A stretch of DNA of 64,000 nt from Acestrorhynchus altus (GCA_034509495.1 CM067525.1:2374780-2438779); one strand, 5' to 3'; counted from the stretch's first letter, positions 11,612 through 23,209 are shown. The notes: generated by a model from the letters alone, not told the origin. Numbers and translations: made by a program.

Positions 11612-11975
11612 TTCTTGTTTTTTAGCCCAATTTTCCTCCCAATTTGGAATTACCCCAATTACCCCAACTCCACTAGAACTCTCCCCATCACGCGAAGCTC
11701 CCGAGACCAGAAGGGTGAAGATGCAATGCTTCCTCCAATACGTTTGAAATCAGCCTCTTTGTGAACTGCCGCCATTTCCGTTGTGGAGCTCAGATACAAC
11801 GGCTAACAGCTGCCTGTGCTGACCAGCATTGCACTGGGTGTAATGTGGGGAGAGAGCGCCATCTACGCACAGAGGGACAGAGGACCAATTTAGCTCTTTC
11901 AGACTCCAGCTATCAGTGGCAAGCAGCGTGACCCGGGATTCGTACCTGTGATCCACGGAGATGTTCCAATATATC
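11612..11975 (-). repeat. tRNA-derived SINE, copy S3
   Basis: A nearly full body on the - strand, with the same landmarks as S2 and S6: GTGAACTGCCGCC, AGAGCGCCATCTACGCACAG and CAGTGGCAAGCAGCGTGACC. It ends in CCCGGGATTCGTACC, the complement of the B-box region. The A-box half of the head is lost. Confidence 0.75.
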
Positions 11976-11979
11976 GTCG

Positions 11980-13165
11980 CTGTACATTCGATATTTGCCA
12001 AAACGGAAGAAGGATTCTATTGGTCGGAGATTTAATAAACACTGTAGATATTTTTGGTCAAAGCGTGAAAGACGATCGTAACTGTTTCTGCTTCATATCT
12101 TCGTAATGAAGTTTGACATATTCAACATCTCTGACTCCGTGTCTACACAAGGTATAAAAACAGACCGTGTGTGGGTGTGTGAGCATGCAAGCTTGTCTTT
12201 CGGAGCTGCTGGTGCCACTGACCTGATTACCAGTGTTTGGAGTGCTACCTAAAATAGCCCCTGCTGGTGTTAGACGGAGAAGTGTCTGCAGGTCCTTCAC
12301 TACGACTAAAACATGGCCATCTTCTAACGAACCTCTTCTTTGAGTCTTCCATTTCGCGCTCATCCCTCTGTTGCTACTCACAGTTACTGACCCCTCGCTC
12401 TGGACTTTCTCTCACTGCATTATGCCACGTTAGGTTTGATCAGCGGGCGCTCCGCCGTGTTTCAGGAGACCAGTCCGGTCTGACTGAATCCATCAGGATC
12501 TCCCATCTCCTTCATTTCGCCCCCCACGCAAAGCTCCAGAGAGTCGCGTTTAAAACGACAAAGGCCTGTTTAAAGTGGATGTTGCAAATGTACTTCCCTG
12601 ATACACCAGATCTTCTTCCATTTCCTCTAATTTCACTGTGGAACGCCGGAATTCTTCATTGTTTTTTAATGCAGGCAGTTATTTATTCCCCGCTCGGATC
12701 CGCTGTGGCCGACCACAAACACGATTTCTTGGCTATCTGGGCCTGTTGTTGACGCTGATGTGATTTGATTTTCAGTGGTCCAACCTACTGCAGCAAAGCA
12801 CTGCGGAATATTCGGAAAAGTGGAACATTCGGAAAGTTAAAGAGGTCCACACAGCAAGCAGAAGATTTCATTATACTGCTTAAAACAGTCTGGACACAAA
12901 CGCAGTTAACATTTTCGCCATTTTCCCCCCGAAACTGCACTGCAGCACGGAGGACTGGACGGGAATTTCGCTTAGACTGTGTTTATTGTCCCGTGTTTTC
13001 CTCCCTTACAACCAAACTACCGATAAACTACGGAAAAACGTTGTCCATATGGAGCTATTCCGATTTAAGCTCCCCACAAAAAACTGTCACCTTGAGTGTT
13101 AAAGGGGGCAGCAACTTTGGGGTCAGCAGCCAATGCTGCCCAAGGAAAATCTGATGTTCGAGCTG
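11980..13165. other. No gene recognised
   Basis: Frames of 161 codons (12267-12752) and 129 codons (12765-13154) are open but match no family I know and lack any coding-like composition. I leave them uncalled. Confidence 0.35.
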
Positions 13166-13168
13166 CAA

Positions 13169-13297
13169 ATACCTGCGGGGTGTGGAACCAGACTGACAGA
13201 CTGAGAAGACGTGGTACGGTGCAGTGAACATCTAGTCGTATGTGTTGTATGTATATGTGAACTAGACGTTCACTGCACCCCACCACACACCCCGCAG
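13169..13297. repeat. Nested inverted repeat, MITE-like
   Basis: Outer arms TGCGGGGTGTGG (about 13172) and CACACCCCGCA (about 13287) enclose inner arms TGCAGTGAACATCTAGT (about 13219) and ACTAGACGTTCACTGCA (about 13260), with a loop of about 24 bases. Such structure suggests a small foldback element. No transposase is present. Confidence 0.6.
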
Positions 13298-13299
13298 TT

Positions 13300-13850
13300 A
13301 TTTACAGCCAAATGATCCTTGTGCAGTGCCATCTGCAGGAGCTCAAAGCTAATACCACCTTAAATAATGAAAGGCAACCTTAAATCATCACTTATTAGTC
13401 TTTTAATGCAGAACCACTGGGACTTTGACAGCTTCAGCGTTTGTCAAGCTGCTGCTAATGGTGGCAATAACGTAATGGGGAGAAGAAACGAACTGACTGG
13501 GTTTACTGGGTTTACTGGGTTAAACCCAAGAACCAAGGCTCCCGTTTCTGGGAATGTACTTCTGGCCTACATAGCCGTAGCCAGCGTTCAGGAGGCCGGG
13601 GTTGAGTGAGGCTTCAGAAGAGAGCTGAATGATGAATACAGAGTGAATTAGCCAGAGGGTCCTTCGTCTTCAGCCCCCTGCTCACTACACGGCCTGTTAA
13701 AACCTAACTACAACGGCAGCTCCAACAAAACAACAACAGAAAACTAGAGCAACACCGATTCAGACAAGTTGGCTTGCAGTCATTATTTACTCTCAGCTAC
13801 AGCGGGCCGAGCTACAGTACCAATCAGACGTTTGGGCGTGATGGAAGGCA
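13300..13850. other. Short shared motif, otherwise no gene
   Basis: The stretch 13321-13365, with CCATCTGCAGGAGC and AAGCTA, recurs at 59431-59475 and marks another dispersed repeat. GGGTTTACTGGGTTTACTGG is a short tandem at 13497-13521. No gene is seen. Confidence 0.4.
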
Positions 13851-13852
13851 TG

Positions 13853-13992
13853 CTTTCAGCTTCTGTCTCTGACTTTACATCTACAAGGTGGAGACACTCG
13901 GTAGGAGTGTCTAATAGAGCGGACAGTGAGTGGACACGGTGTTTTTGGACTCAAACAGAGCTGACAATGACCCACCACCCACATAAAACCCG
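13853..13992 (+). repeat. Palindromic TTTAAAC repeat, fragment C
   Basis: Retains the central part (CTTCTGTCTCTGACTTTACA, then ACACTCGGTAGGAGTGTC, then GGACAGTGAGTGGACAC) and a remnant of the outer arm (GACCCACCACCCACAT). The main arm with the TTTAAAC box is deleted. Confidence 0.7.
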
Positions 13993-13994
13993 CT

Positions 13995-14640
13995 CTGTCA
14001 GAACCTGAATCTCTAGGCATTTTCTGAAGCTCATACGTGCGAGCAGATTTAGAAGTCTCCCAGTTCAGCTTGAAAGGGACACATATGCAGGGAGGTGGGA
14101 TAAAAACGAGACGAATGAATGAATCGCAGCACAGAGACAGAAATAGGACGGGATTTTGAAGTGGTTGTATGCCTACGAGGACTCCGAGATGCAGTTACCT
14201 TCCTGGTGTGAGATACAGCCTGCTTTGGCTCAACGGGAGACGGTTCCAAACACAATAGAAGTGAGTGCTGTATTCTCAGGAGGAGGGGGGGGCGGTGGGG
14301 GGGCCGGGGTGGGATGAAAAGAAAGAAAAGTAAAGAAATAAAAAGCAGACACAATGTCTGAAATGGAAAACCTTGTGGATGCTTGTCTGAAATACACGAT
14401 AGCTTTGTCAGAGGTTAAAATAGAACGCTCTGACACTGAGTCTGTGATAAATAAAAAACTTACATACACACAGAAGAGATCCTTCCAACTGCACTTTCAC
14501 CAGCTGTTTTTCAAGACCTTCAAACTGAAGACGGAGAAACGAAGGTCTGAAGGGAAGGAAAGTGCTTCACCCAACAGCGACAAGTAATGACTTTTCATTT
14601 TCACACCAACTGTGGAAGGTAAAGAATTTTGGACATTAAT
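13995..14640. other. G-rich tract, no gene
   Basis: A G-run cluster at 14285-14313 has the pattern G8, G7, G4, G3 separated by 1-4 bases, a candidate G-quadruplex. A 77-codon frame at 14354-14587 matches nothing I know. Confidence 0.45.
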
Positions 14641-14658
14641 TTTCAAAAATAAAAGACA

Positions 14659-14820
14659 TTCTCTCTCACTGTCTCTCTCATTCTCTCTCTCTCTCACTGT
14701 CTCTAACTCTCTCCTTCCTCTCATCTCTCATTCTCATTCTCTGTCTCATCTCTCTCACTGTCTCTCTCTCTCTCTCTCTCTCTCTCATTCTATTCTCTCT
14801 CATTCTCATTCTCTCTCATT

Positions 14821-14859
<39 letters not shown>

Positions 14860-15173
14860 ACTCATTCTCTCTCATTCCTTATCTCTCTCTCTCTCTCTCA
14901 TTCTCTCTCGCACTCCACTTCCTATTCTCTCTCCTCTCTCTCTCTCTCTCTCATTCTCTCTCTCTCACTCACTCTCATTCTCTCTCTCTCACTCACTCTC
15001 ATTCTCTCTCATTCTCATTCTCTCTCTCTCTCACTCACTCTCATTCTCATTCTCTCTCTCTCTCATTCTCTCTCTCTCTCTCATTCTCATTCTCTCTCTC
15101 TCTCTCATTGACTCTCTCTCTCTCTCTCTCTCATTCTCTCTCTCTCTCTCTCACTCACTCTCATTCTCTCTCT

Positions 15174-15216
<43 letters not shown>
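14659..15216. repeat. CT/CATT low-complexity tract (about 560 bp)
   Basis: Almost pure pyrimidine on the + strand: CT dinucleotides punctuated by CATT and CACTCA, in changing higher-order patterns such as CTCTCATTCTCATT. Its long Leu-Ser reading frame is a by-product of the repeat. Confidence 0.95.
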
Positions 15217-15219
<3 letters not shown>

Positions 15220-15467
15220 ATCATCGAGGAGCTTCGTAGTCAAGGTGAAACCCTCACTGAAATTTGAACATTACCACATAGTTCATTTCCCTCAAAACAA
15301 CAAAAGCTCTTCAAGAGCGGTTTCCAAAAGGGGAATTCGATTTAACCGAGTGCGTATGTGCGAGCGTCCTCCATTACGCACCGCGTTTTCAAAAGGGTCT
15401 CTTCATTCCACAAAGGACTGCACGTTCCTCCAGAAGTCTATGCAAACCATTACTTTTAGCTGTGATG

Positions 15468-15469
<2 letters not shown>

Positions 15470-15518
<49 letters not shown>
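15470..15518. repeat. (CA)n microsatellite
   Basis: About 24 CA units. Confidence 0.95.
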
Positions 15519-15519
<1 letters not shown>

Positions 15520-15576
15520 TAACCTTTAGAACCATCACTGATAAACGCGTGAGAGCCGTGAGGAACGTTTGGAGGT

Positions 15577-15606
15577 TCATCACCACCATCATCATCATCA
15601 TCATCA
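15577..15606. repeat. (ATC)n microsatellite
   Basis: About ten CAT/CAC units. Confidence 0.9.
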
Positions 15607-15649
15607 GTTTCATACTGAAGAACCGCCAAGATCAGTGGACAAGTTTGTG

Positions 15650-15760
15650 GGATGTAACACCACCTTAGCAACCACCTAGGACTTACTGAACAGCAGCATA
15701 TCAATCATCTACAAACCTATGAGCAACCATAGCAACCACCTTGGACACCAAATGCCGTAA
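15650..15760. repeat. TAGCAACCACCT short degenerate repeats
   Basis: AGCAACCACCT recurs at short spacing here, and the same motif recurs at 62630-62755. A degenerate tandem family. Confidence 0.5.
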
Positions 15761-15779
15761 CACAGCCATTCTTTACGTC

Positions 15780-16860
15780 CTTCAGGAAATGCACTTTCCT
15801 AGTGCAGACAGGGACCCCTGCAGTGAAACATACTTCCTGTACCCTTCGCTAAGACCACGAGTTCAAACATCGCAATGTGTCTCCTGTTCTACCATCCCTC
15901 CCATCTAAACACCACCTGGACTTCGATAAAAAAATGACAAATGAATAAAATAAATGCTTAACTTGATTTTCTCTCTCCTCCGGTAATAACTCCAGCTTTC
16001 TGAATCAGGTGTGTGTAGAAGTTTTGTAGAAGACCCCCACAGGGCACAGTACGGTGAGCATGTAAATGCGTTTGACTTAATTGGACGGTAGAAACACAGA
16101 CCGTCAGCACTGGTTTTCTACCAGCTCAAAACCACTCGAGGGTTTCGGAGCAGGAGCGGAACCACCGGTGTACGGCATGAATGAATTAGCGCGCAGACGT
16201 GCCACGGAGGGGCATCGTGCGGCGAGCGGACTGTAACAGAACGTGAGGCCTGTGAGAGAGATAGCTGATCAGCGGGTGGGCAGGACACGAGGACATGGGT
16301 AGATCTCCATGAAACCAGTGCTGCAGAGCAGCTTTCAGAAGACAGGCAGCCATTGGAGTGGACTTGGACAGCTCACCCTCTGGCCTAAGGGTCTACAGCG
16401 ATGAGTCCCCCACAAGTCCTGCAAAGAAAGTCCCACCCCACACCCCCACCCCACGCTGTACCGCCGCAACCGAGACTTGGGGAGATGTCTTAGAGTGCAA
16501 TGAAGAGAGAGAGAGGAGTTTGGTACATTGGCGTTCTTAAATAGAAGCTAAGAGTGAATTAGGAGGCTGTATTAACTACCACTAAAGTTAATTAAATGCT
16601 AATTCTAAGACGCGGAGTAAGTCTTGTATCTCTCCACAACAAAACCCAGACGCCGACTGCTAAGAAGCTGCCGTCAAAGAGAGCAGCTATAACTGACTTT
16701 GATTTGCCACCAAGAGAAAAGGGAACATTTAATTATGAATTCTAAAAAGACAGCAGGAACATAGAGATACACTGAAATGCTCTTCTTGTCGCTGACTGCG
16801 GAGAAGAAGAAAAGCTCGCTCTCTTGCGCCGTGTCTCAGTGAAGCCGGGAGACGTTCGGC
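15780..16860. other. No gene recognised
   Basis: Nothing identified. Confidence 0.4.
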
Positions 16861-16862
16861 AT

Positions 16863-17077
16863 GCAGGATTTCAAGCCTGTCAATGGATTTAGCCCGTGTT
16901 GACTGAAGCCCAGTTAGACAGAGACTGGAAACAACTGAGGTTTACCCAGTCGCGAAGGCTTTGGAGCTGCTGCGAAGAGAACGCCAGTCCTCAAATAGTT
17001 CGGCTCGACTCCAGTTTTCCAGTTTTCGCTCTAAAAGCAAGCAATCAACACAGTTACGCTTACTGTCCACCTCATTC
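16863..17077 (+). repeat. Local duplication, copy 1
   Basis: Matches 17212-17413 at an offset of about 349. Shared blocks include TGTCAATGGATTTAG, AAGCCCAGTTAGACAG, GACTGGAAACAA and AAGCAAGCAATCAACACAGT. The two copies differ by indels of 10-30 bases. Confidence 0.8.
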
Positions 17078-17211
17078 CTCTGCCATTTTTAGGGTTCTAG
17101 AGGAGCGGCCACTGCTCGCTGTGATTTAAAACCGGCTACCGGACTGTGTTTCGGATACAGTTTCAGTAACTAGAACAGTTTCAGCGCTGGAACAGCCCTG
17201 GAGTCGAAGCT

Positions 17212-17413
17212 GGAGGATCCCAAGCTTGTCAATGGATTTAGACTGTGTTGACTCAAGCCCAGTTAGACAGCGACTGGAAACAAATGAGGTCGCAAAGGCT
17301 TTGCTGCTGCTATGGTTCTCAAACAGTCTGGGGTTCAACTCCAGTTTTAGCTCTAATACTTCAACCCTATGAAAAGCAAGCAATCAACACAGTTACATCT
17401 ACTGTCTACACGA
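17212..17413 (+). repeat. Local duplication, copy 2
   Basis: Second copy of the segment at 16863-17077, separated from it by about 135 bp of unrelated sequence. Its reading frame starts with the same residues (MLT.AQLD.DWKQ), but both frames are short and otherwise diverged. Confidence 0.8.
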
Positions 17414-17414
17414 T

Positions 17415-17900
17415 GAGAATCTTGAGATTATGGCCTTGAGCAAGCAAAGGCTGCAGGGCCAAATGGTTCCGAGCAGGGACACAGTTCAGAAGGGGACACT
17501 TAAAAACCGAGCTGAGCCCATTGTTCTGAGCACAGTTAGCTGACCATACTGGAGGCCATGGAACTATCCGGTGGGAAGGCTTAAAGACATAGGGATCCAC
17601 TGTTTGACTTCACTTTTGCATCATCTTTTTGCTGCCAGTTTGGGGTTCTTTATAATCCTAGAACAACAAAAGCTCTAGTGGGAGATTTGAATGCTATGCA
17701 CTCTTATGCAAGCCCTCCCCTATGCCTTTAAAGTGTAAACACACTCTCTGTTTTATCTACACCCATTTCCCACAGACATACACACTCCTTGTAGTGTGAT
17801 TTGGATGAAAAAAGAGGATGAATTAAACTCTTGATGTTTCAAACCATGCTAGTGCAGCTGTATGCTAGTGCGGTAGTAAAAAAATCGGTTCCATCATAAG
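17415..17900. other. No gene recognised
   Basis: Nothing identified. Confidence 0.4.
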
Positions 17901-17904
17901 CTAA

Positions 17905-18075
17905 ATATTCAAGCTGCTTGCCATCGGCAGCTGGAGTTTCAGAAGGCAAAACTGGCCATGCACTGTCGGGTTGGTAGATCTCTCCCCACACGACGCACCG
18001 TACGATGGTGGTCGGCACAGGTGTCTGTTAGCCTTTGTATTGGAGCTGGGGACCCGGAATTCTGACGCAAGAGAG
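17905..18075 (+). repeat. tRNA-derived SINE family, body fragment S4
   Basis: Contains CTTGCCATCGGCAGCTGGAG, CTCTCCCCACACGACGC and GTCGGCACAGGTGTC, matching the body of S1, S3 and S5 in order. The tRNA-like head is absent. Confidence 0.65.
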
Positions 18076-18079
18076 GATT

Positions 18080-19675
18080 TTCCCTCTATTATGTAGCAGC
18101 TGGCATCAGACTTTTAAATGTTAATACCCTCACTGGTCACTCCATCAATGCACAAAACAGAGTAGGATCTGATTGGCTAGTCAATAAGCTCCGCCTCCAC
18201 ACACTCATCTCAAACCCTTACATGCATTTTTCAAATGTGCTGACTGGGCAGGTGACCCTCTGATACTGGGATTGCCGTCCTATTTTCAGATGCTGACTTT
18301 CAATTTCCCCTCTTACCAGTTTGGTCCCAACCGTCACCCCTGAGTCAGGACACCGGCTGTTGATTGGACCCCCCACTGTAGAACAAAACGTTTGCATGCC
18401 CCTCGGAGTCATGGAGATATGAGGATTTAGCATCTTAAGTGAAAGAAGTTACGTTATCCTTATGCATGTGAGCTCGGACACGTCCAACGACAGCAGCTGT
18501 TGCATTATTAAACACTGTGCAGGGAGACGTGGTGAAATTCCTGGTCCTGAGTTAGGAACACAGCAACGGGACAAGAAACTGAAACTGTTCTAACGGTTCT
18601 GCACCAGCCTGCGGTGGAAAAGAGGTCAAAGATACTAATGTTATTTTTACCCAAATAAATCTGTGTGAAAACGTAACGTATAACAGCTGAGAGGCGTTAA
18701 AAACATCATTTCCACTATTAACACTTTATTATAAACTCTGATAGAGTGTTGACATTAGCGAGTCAGCCATCATGAACACAGGGTGAGACATTCCAAAAGC
18801 AAGCTGTAGTTCAGACCGCACCAGACCCTGAGGTGATTGTCAATCACCATGAAACACGAGATGAAAACTAAACAAACATCTGTGATTGTTGCGTTAGTTA
18901 GGCTGCCACATTTCAAAAGCTACACATCATTCTGCTGCTTTTTCACGAAGACTGAAGAACCTCCAAGACATTTCCTGCTGTTGCAAGAACTGCCTCTTGA
19001 AAGCCAACCACTGTGCACAACAACTGGTGCCCCCCCAAACCCCCACCATACACATCTGTTGCCGCTTCCGTTTATGTTCTCTGACTCGACGCGGCTTTGA
19101 AATCATGATTGACGCGCCTGTGTCGACTGTCACATCAAAGGGACTGGAAATAGCCTCAAAACGCTGTACAAAACCTCCACCACTAAAGAGGGAAGGCAGG
19201 AGCATCACTGCCCAGAGGAGCTACTGTAACATCTCATCTGCAGGGGCCTGGCAAGGTCTGAGCAACTCCATGGTCATCAGCTATCCATCAAAGCCAGGCT
19301 GGAATAGTCTGGCCAACGGCCGAGTCGGTCGGCTTTTAGGGTTTTGGTGCAAAACTGGCAGCAAGGCCAAAAGAAACACTCTTACAGAGTGAAAGCAGTA
19401 AACAGCATCGTTCAGCGCTGCTTTTAACCACTTTAACTCAGAAGAACCATTGGCAGGACCTTGCTTTTAGTCCACTCTCAAACTGCACTGTCCGAGAGTA
19501 CTGTCCAAATGTAATTCCCGCTATTTAAAGTCCAACAGTTGTTAATAATATCAGAAATCGGATTTGATAATTTCCCCCAATGGATCTCGTCTATGTCTAA
19601 CTCTGGTCTGTATAAGCTTTTAAAAAGTCCACCAACCAGAAAAAAACTATCTGGGTCCTATGAGGAACACAAACT
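18080..19675. other. No gene recognised
   Basis: A 131-codon frame (18997-19392) overlaps two other open frames and has no recognisable domain. I see no repeat. Confidence 0.35.
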
Positions 19676-19676
19676 G

Positions 19677-20030
19677 ATGAGCATCTGTCTCTGACTTTAC
19701 ATCTACAAGGTGGAGACACTCGGTAGGAGTGTCTTATAGAGTGGACAGTGAAAACAGGACACTCCAACAGCACTGCTGTCTGATCCACTCGTACCAGCGC
19801 AACACACACTAACACACCACCGCCATGTCAGTGTGACGGCAGTGCTGAGAATGACCCACCACCCACATCATAGCTGCTCTGTGGTGGTCCTGTGGGGTGC
19901 TGATCTTTGAAGATCAGGGTGAAAGGAGGAGAATAAAGTCTGCAGAGAAACAGATGAACTACAGTCTGGAATTATAGAACCACAAAGTGATCCTGTGTGA
20001 TCAGAGGAGCTGATGAAATGGAAAGTGAGT
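19677..20030 (+). repeat. Palindromic TTTAAAC repeat, copy D (long right end)
   Basis: Has the central part, one arm (with the TTTAAAC box mutated) and the best-preserved outer end: GGACCACCACAGAGCAGCTA is its complement, followed by GATCAGGGTGAAAGGAGGAG and AAACAGATGAACTACAGTCT. It reaches GAGCTGATGAAATGG near 20017. Confidence 0.8.
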
Positions 20031-20034
20031 GTCG

Positions 20035-20490
20035 TCGGTTCCACCTCACAAGCATCCAGTAACAGCCTTCACAGGCCACAAAGCATGAGCCAGGCAGCTT
20101 GTCTTGGCAAGGCTGAAGCGTTCAAGGATCAAGAAACTTGCTGGCCGGCTCGCAAATCACTCTATTTCAGGGCGAATGAGTTCCCATGGCTTGTTTGAGT
20201 GGATACGAATCATGAAGATGAACAACATGCAGCATTAACATCACAGGTGTGTTTCACACCCAGTAGAGGTGCTATACGAGCCAGGCCCTGCAGGAACACG
20301 TGCCAGTGGGGACGGTCACATAAGAGTGTAGAAAGTTCAGCCAAACTTGGATCGTCTGTGGTCCAAGCAAAATCTGACTGTGACTGTTCATCAAGGCCTA
20401 GAAGTAACCATGGCAACAAGTTAAGACATGCTTAAACTATGTGTCACATATAAATGGTGTGCAGTGGCTGTCATGGAGTCACTCATAATG
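20035..20490. other. No gene recognised
   Basis: Nothing identified. Confidence 0.4.
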
Positions 20491-20493
20491 GCA

Positions 20494-20815
20494 GTCTTCA
20501 GGTTCCACAACCAGTGGTTCTACCTTTTCTGAACACACACTCCGGTGCTCTATTCCAACAGGACGACGCTCGTCCACACACTGCTGCAATCTCAAGATCT
20601 CGCCTTGAAGACACAGATACTACGTCGTGGTCGGTCTCATCTCCAGACCTGTCCCTGACTGAAAATGTGTGGGACGCTATTGGACGCTCTATCAACACTC
20701 CACCCCTACCACACCATCTGCAGAACTGAGTGAGAACATTCAAGCTGCATGGGATGGATCATCACAGGACACCATTAGGAACCTCTACACCTCCACGCAG
20801 AGACGTCTGACATGG
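20494..20815 (+). mobile_element. Tc1-like transposase C-terminal fragment
   Basis: The frame reads QQDDARPHTAAISRSRLED then SPDLSLTENVWDAIGRSINT, followed by a frameshift at CAGAACTGAG and the tail NIQAAWDGSSQDTIRNLY. It is nearly the same segment as at 2337-2655, with the same frame break. The N-terminal part and terminal repeats are absent. Confidence 0.87.
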
Positions 20816-20819
20816 CATT

Positions 20820-21655
20820 AAACCAGAGACATGACTTCTGTATGAGTAGATCAATAACTATTGCTTTACAGAAGTAAAAACAACAACTTCTTAACTTCCA
20901 AGCACTCATCTTCTGAAGACTGTGATTAGGTGAAGCTAGATTAGTGCTGAAACTAATCTCCTCAGAGGAGCAGATCTATCTGGAGCTGGGCTGAAGGCAT
21001 GATTTCGACACCTCTGACAAAAGCAGGAAGGCGTGAAGCCCTCTGTTCTCTCTTGAGGAGAAGCCTGTTTGGTGTCATCGAACACTGGTTGGTCAAAAGA
21101 AAGAGATGAACCTTTTTGGGGGGTGTTTGTGGAACGGTGACTAAAAACACCCAGCAATAAAGTGTAAGGACATGCCACTGGAGTAGACACTCTTCGGATC
21201 TATGGGCCCCTCATCACAACAGAAACACAGGCAGCAGGCACAGTGCATCCATTTTCATTCAGCATACACACGTGCAATTGCCGCAATTCATCACACTGAG
21301 GAACCTGATTAGAAAACATACGAGGGCCTGCACACTGTAAATCACGGTCACCACTGATGCAGTTAAGCAACAGGAATCAGCAGGACGCCACTGTGATTAG
21401 AGCCCTTATCCCGAATCAGTATGCCCATACATTTACATCAGTATAGGAAATGTAAATATGGTACTAGATCAGCGGGACCCTCACTGCGGCAATTTACACA
21501 CTATTATCCTTATAGACATTTCATTATTCGTCAGTTTCAGCTTTCGCTCACCTGTACAGTGAAATGTGACGTGTACAAATGACCCAACGACACCAACAAC
21601 TGCTTGGCTTCAGCGATTTCCCAAAACGGTGTATACTACCCAAAAAGGGACGTCC
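20820..21655. other. No gene recognised
   Basis: Nothing identified. Confidence 0.4.
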
Positions 21656-21660
21656 TCACC

Positions 21661-21808
21661 AGGTCACAGTGACACTGACATGGTGGAGGTGGTGTGTTAG
21701 AATGTGCTGCTGGTACGAGTGGATCAGACCCGGCACTCCCCGTCCACTCCTACCGAGTGTCTCCACCCTTGTAGATGTTAAGTCAGAGACAGAAGCTCAC
21801 CAAATGGT
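21661..21808 (-). repeat. Palindromic TTTAAAC repeat, fragment E
   Basis: One arm (GGTGGTGTGTTAG, GGTACGAGTGGATCAGACC) is joined directly to the central part (GAGTGTCTCCACC, AAGTCAGAGACAGAAGCTCA). The TTTAAAC junction is deleted. Confidence 0.7.
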
Positions 21809-21811
21809 CTG

Positions 21812-22720
21812 CACCCTACATGACACCCCGGTGCCTCCCAAAAAGTGTTGGGTAGTCCTTCGTCCCGCCAAAGAACATAACTGAACAGCAACAGATGTGC
21901 TTTAAATAAGCCTGTCCACATCTGGATGTGCAGTGTACATGTAGCTACAGATTCATCGACTGTTTATCTTGATTTAGAATCATGTCCCGGATATGCAGGG
22001 CTAATGTCAGGCTCTTTCTAAATGCCTGACGGACGCCAAGCACAGTCTGAGGCTGCATCTAATGACCTTATTACTGCCTACTGTGGCCACCGCGGAGACT
22101 GGTTAACAGAGAATTAACTAAAGACACTCTATTCTCATCACGCATTCTACCTCCACTCAGCCTCAGCAAGGGAGCGAAGGCAGGAAAGCGACGGAGGCAT
22201 GAAGGTACACACTCCATCGATCACTTTTTCTTATACATGCTGCAGTTAAAAAGCTGCAGAACACTAATCTGGTTACATACATATATCGATCGAAGCACTC
22301 CAGGCAGCATTACAGAGTCTTGTCCATCTGCTGTGCCGCTTACTTTGATAGCCTCCGTTCACCCGGTTCCTCAACAGTGAGGAACCCAGAGGACCTTATC
22401 GTCAAAAAACAGTTGCACACAGAGGGATTAATCTGATTGCAATGCACAGCTGCAACAGTCTTCAGTGACAAGAGCCACTTTTGTCTTGGTTAGGATGACC
22501 AACGTATATGGAGGCACACAGAAACAACTTGGATGTTCCAATAGCACTGCAATCCCACATTTCCTTCTGGGTGCAGCTATTTATGTATTTATTTTTTGGA
22601 CAATGAGTAAATTTGGGTGGTTGGTCAGTCTCTGCTCTGTATCAACACTGAAATGGTGGTAGTGTGTTGGTTTGAAAGCATAAAGCCAACACTGTGCTGT
22701 GGGCACCACTTGGCAAATCT
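21812..22720. other. No gene recognised
   Basis: Nothing identified. Confidence 0.4.
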
Positions 22721-22722
22721 GC

Positions 22723-22773
22723 AGATTCCAAATGGCATTGTGGTGTATTCCCATATACCCCGATATGAACATA
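22723..22773 (+). repeat. 51-bp direct repeat, copy 1
   Basis: GATTCCAAATGGCAT through CATATGAACATAC-like sequence recurs at 23035-23085 with six or so mismatches. Confidence 0.75.
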
Positions 22774-22794
22774 CGGCCACCGAATCTGTCCATC

Positions 22795-22945
22795 TTGACC
22801 TCTGTTCCCCCAGTTGTTCTGTCTTTTCATTCAATTGACTTCTTTTTGTATTGCCAAACCAGTTCACCAGGTTCACCTGGCCTTCTGTTCTTGGTCCACC
22901 AATAAACCTTCTTCCTTGAAAATGGTTTCTTTTGACAACCTTTAG
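22795..22945 (+). repeat. TTCCCCCAGTT...AAACCAGTTCACCAG repeat, copy 1
   Basis: Matches 23672-23810 through GTTCCCCCAGTT, CCAAACCAGTTCACCAG, TCTTCCTT and GGTTTCTTTTGACAACCTTT. A short dispersed family. Confidence 0.7.
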
Positions 22946-23034
22946 TTGTATAAACACTGGGAGGAGTGGGATGACCATTTTCTTAAATTCATATAACATT
23001 TAGAGTATGTCATAAAAATAATTTACAATCCGTC

Positions 23035-23085
23035 GATTCCAAATGGCATAGTGCTGTATTCCCATATGCCCCTATATGAACATAC
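23035..23085 (+). repeat. 51-bp direct repeat, copy 2
   Basis: Second copy of 22723-22773. Confidence 0.75.
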
Positions 23086-23209
23086 ACTCAGCACCACCCA
23101 CACTCCACCTTCCCCTGGCCGCCAAATGGCCAACGCAGTGAAGATGAAGCTTTATCGATTTTCCCATTTGAGACTTGGGAGATGCTTACTGAAGCTTACA
23201 GTCTCTCTG

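Noticed and set aside
12267..12752. 161-codon open frame
   Set aside because: No recognisable motif, no conserved start context, and next to antisense frames of similar size; likely chance.
14612..15220. 202-codon Leu/Ser-rich open frame
   Set aside because: It is the translation of a CT/CATT low-complexity tract, so its length comes from lack of stops in the repeat.
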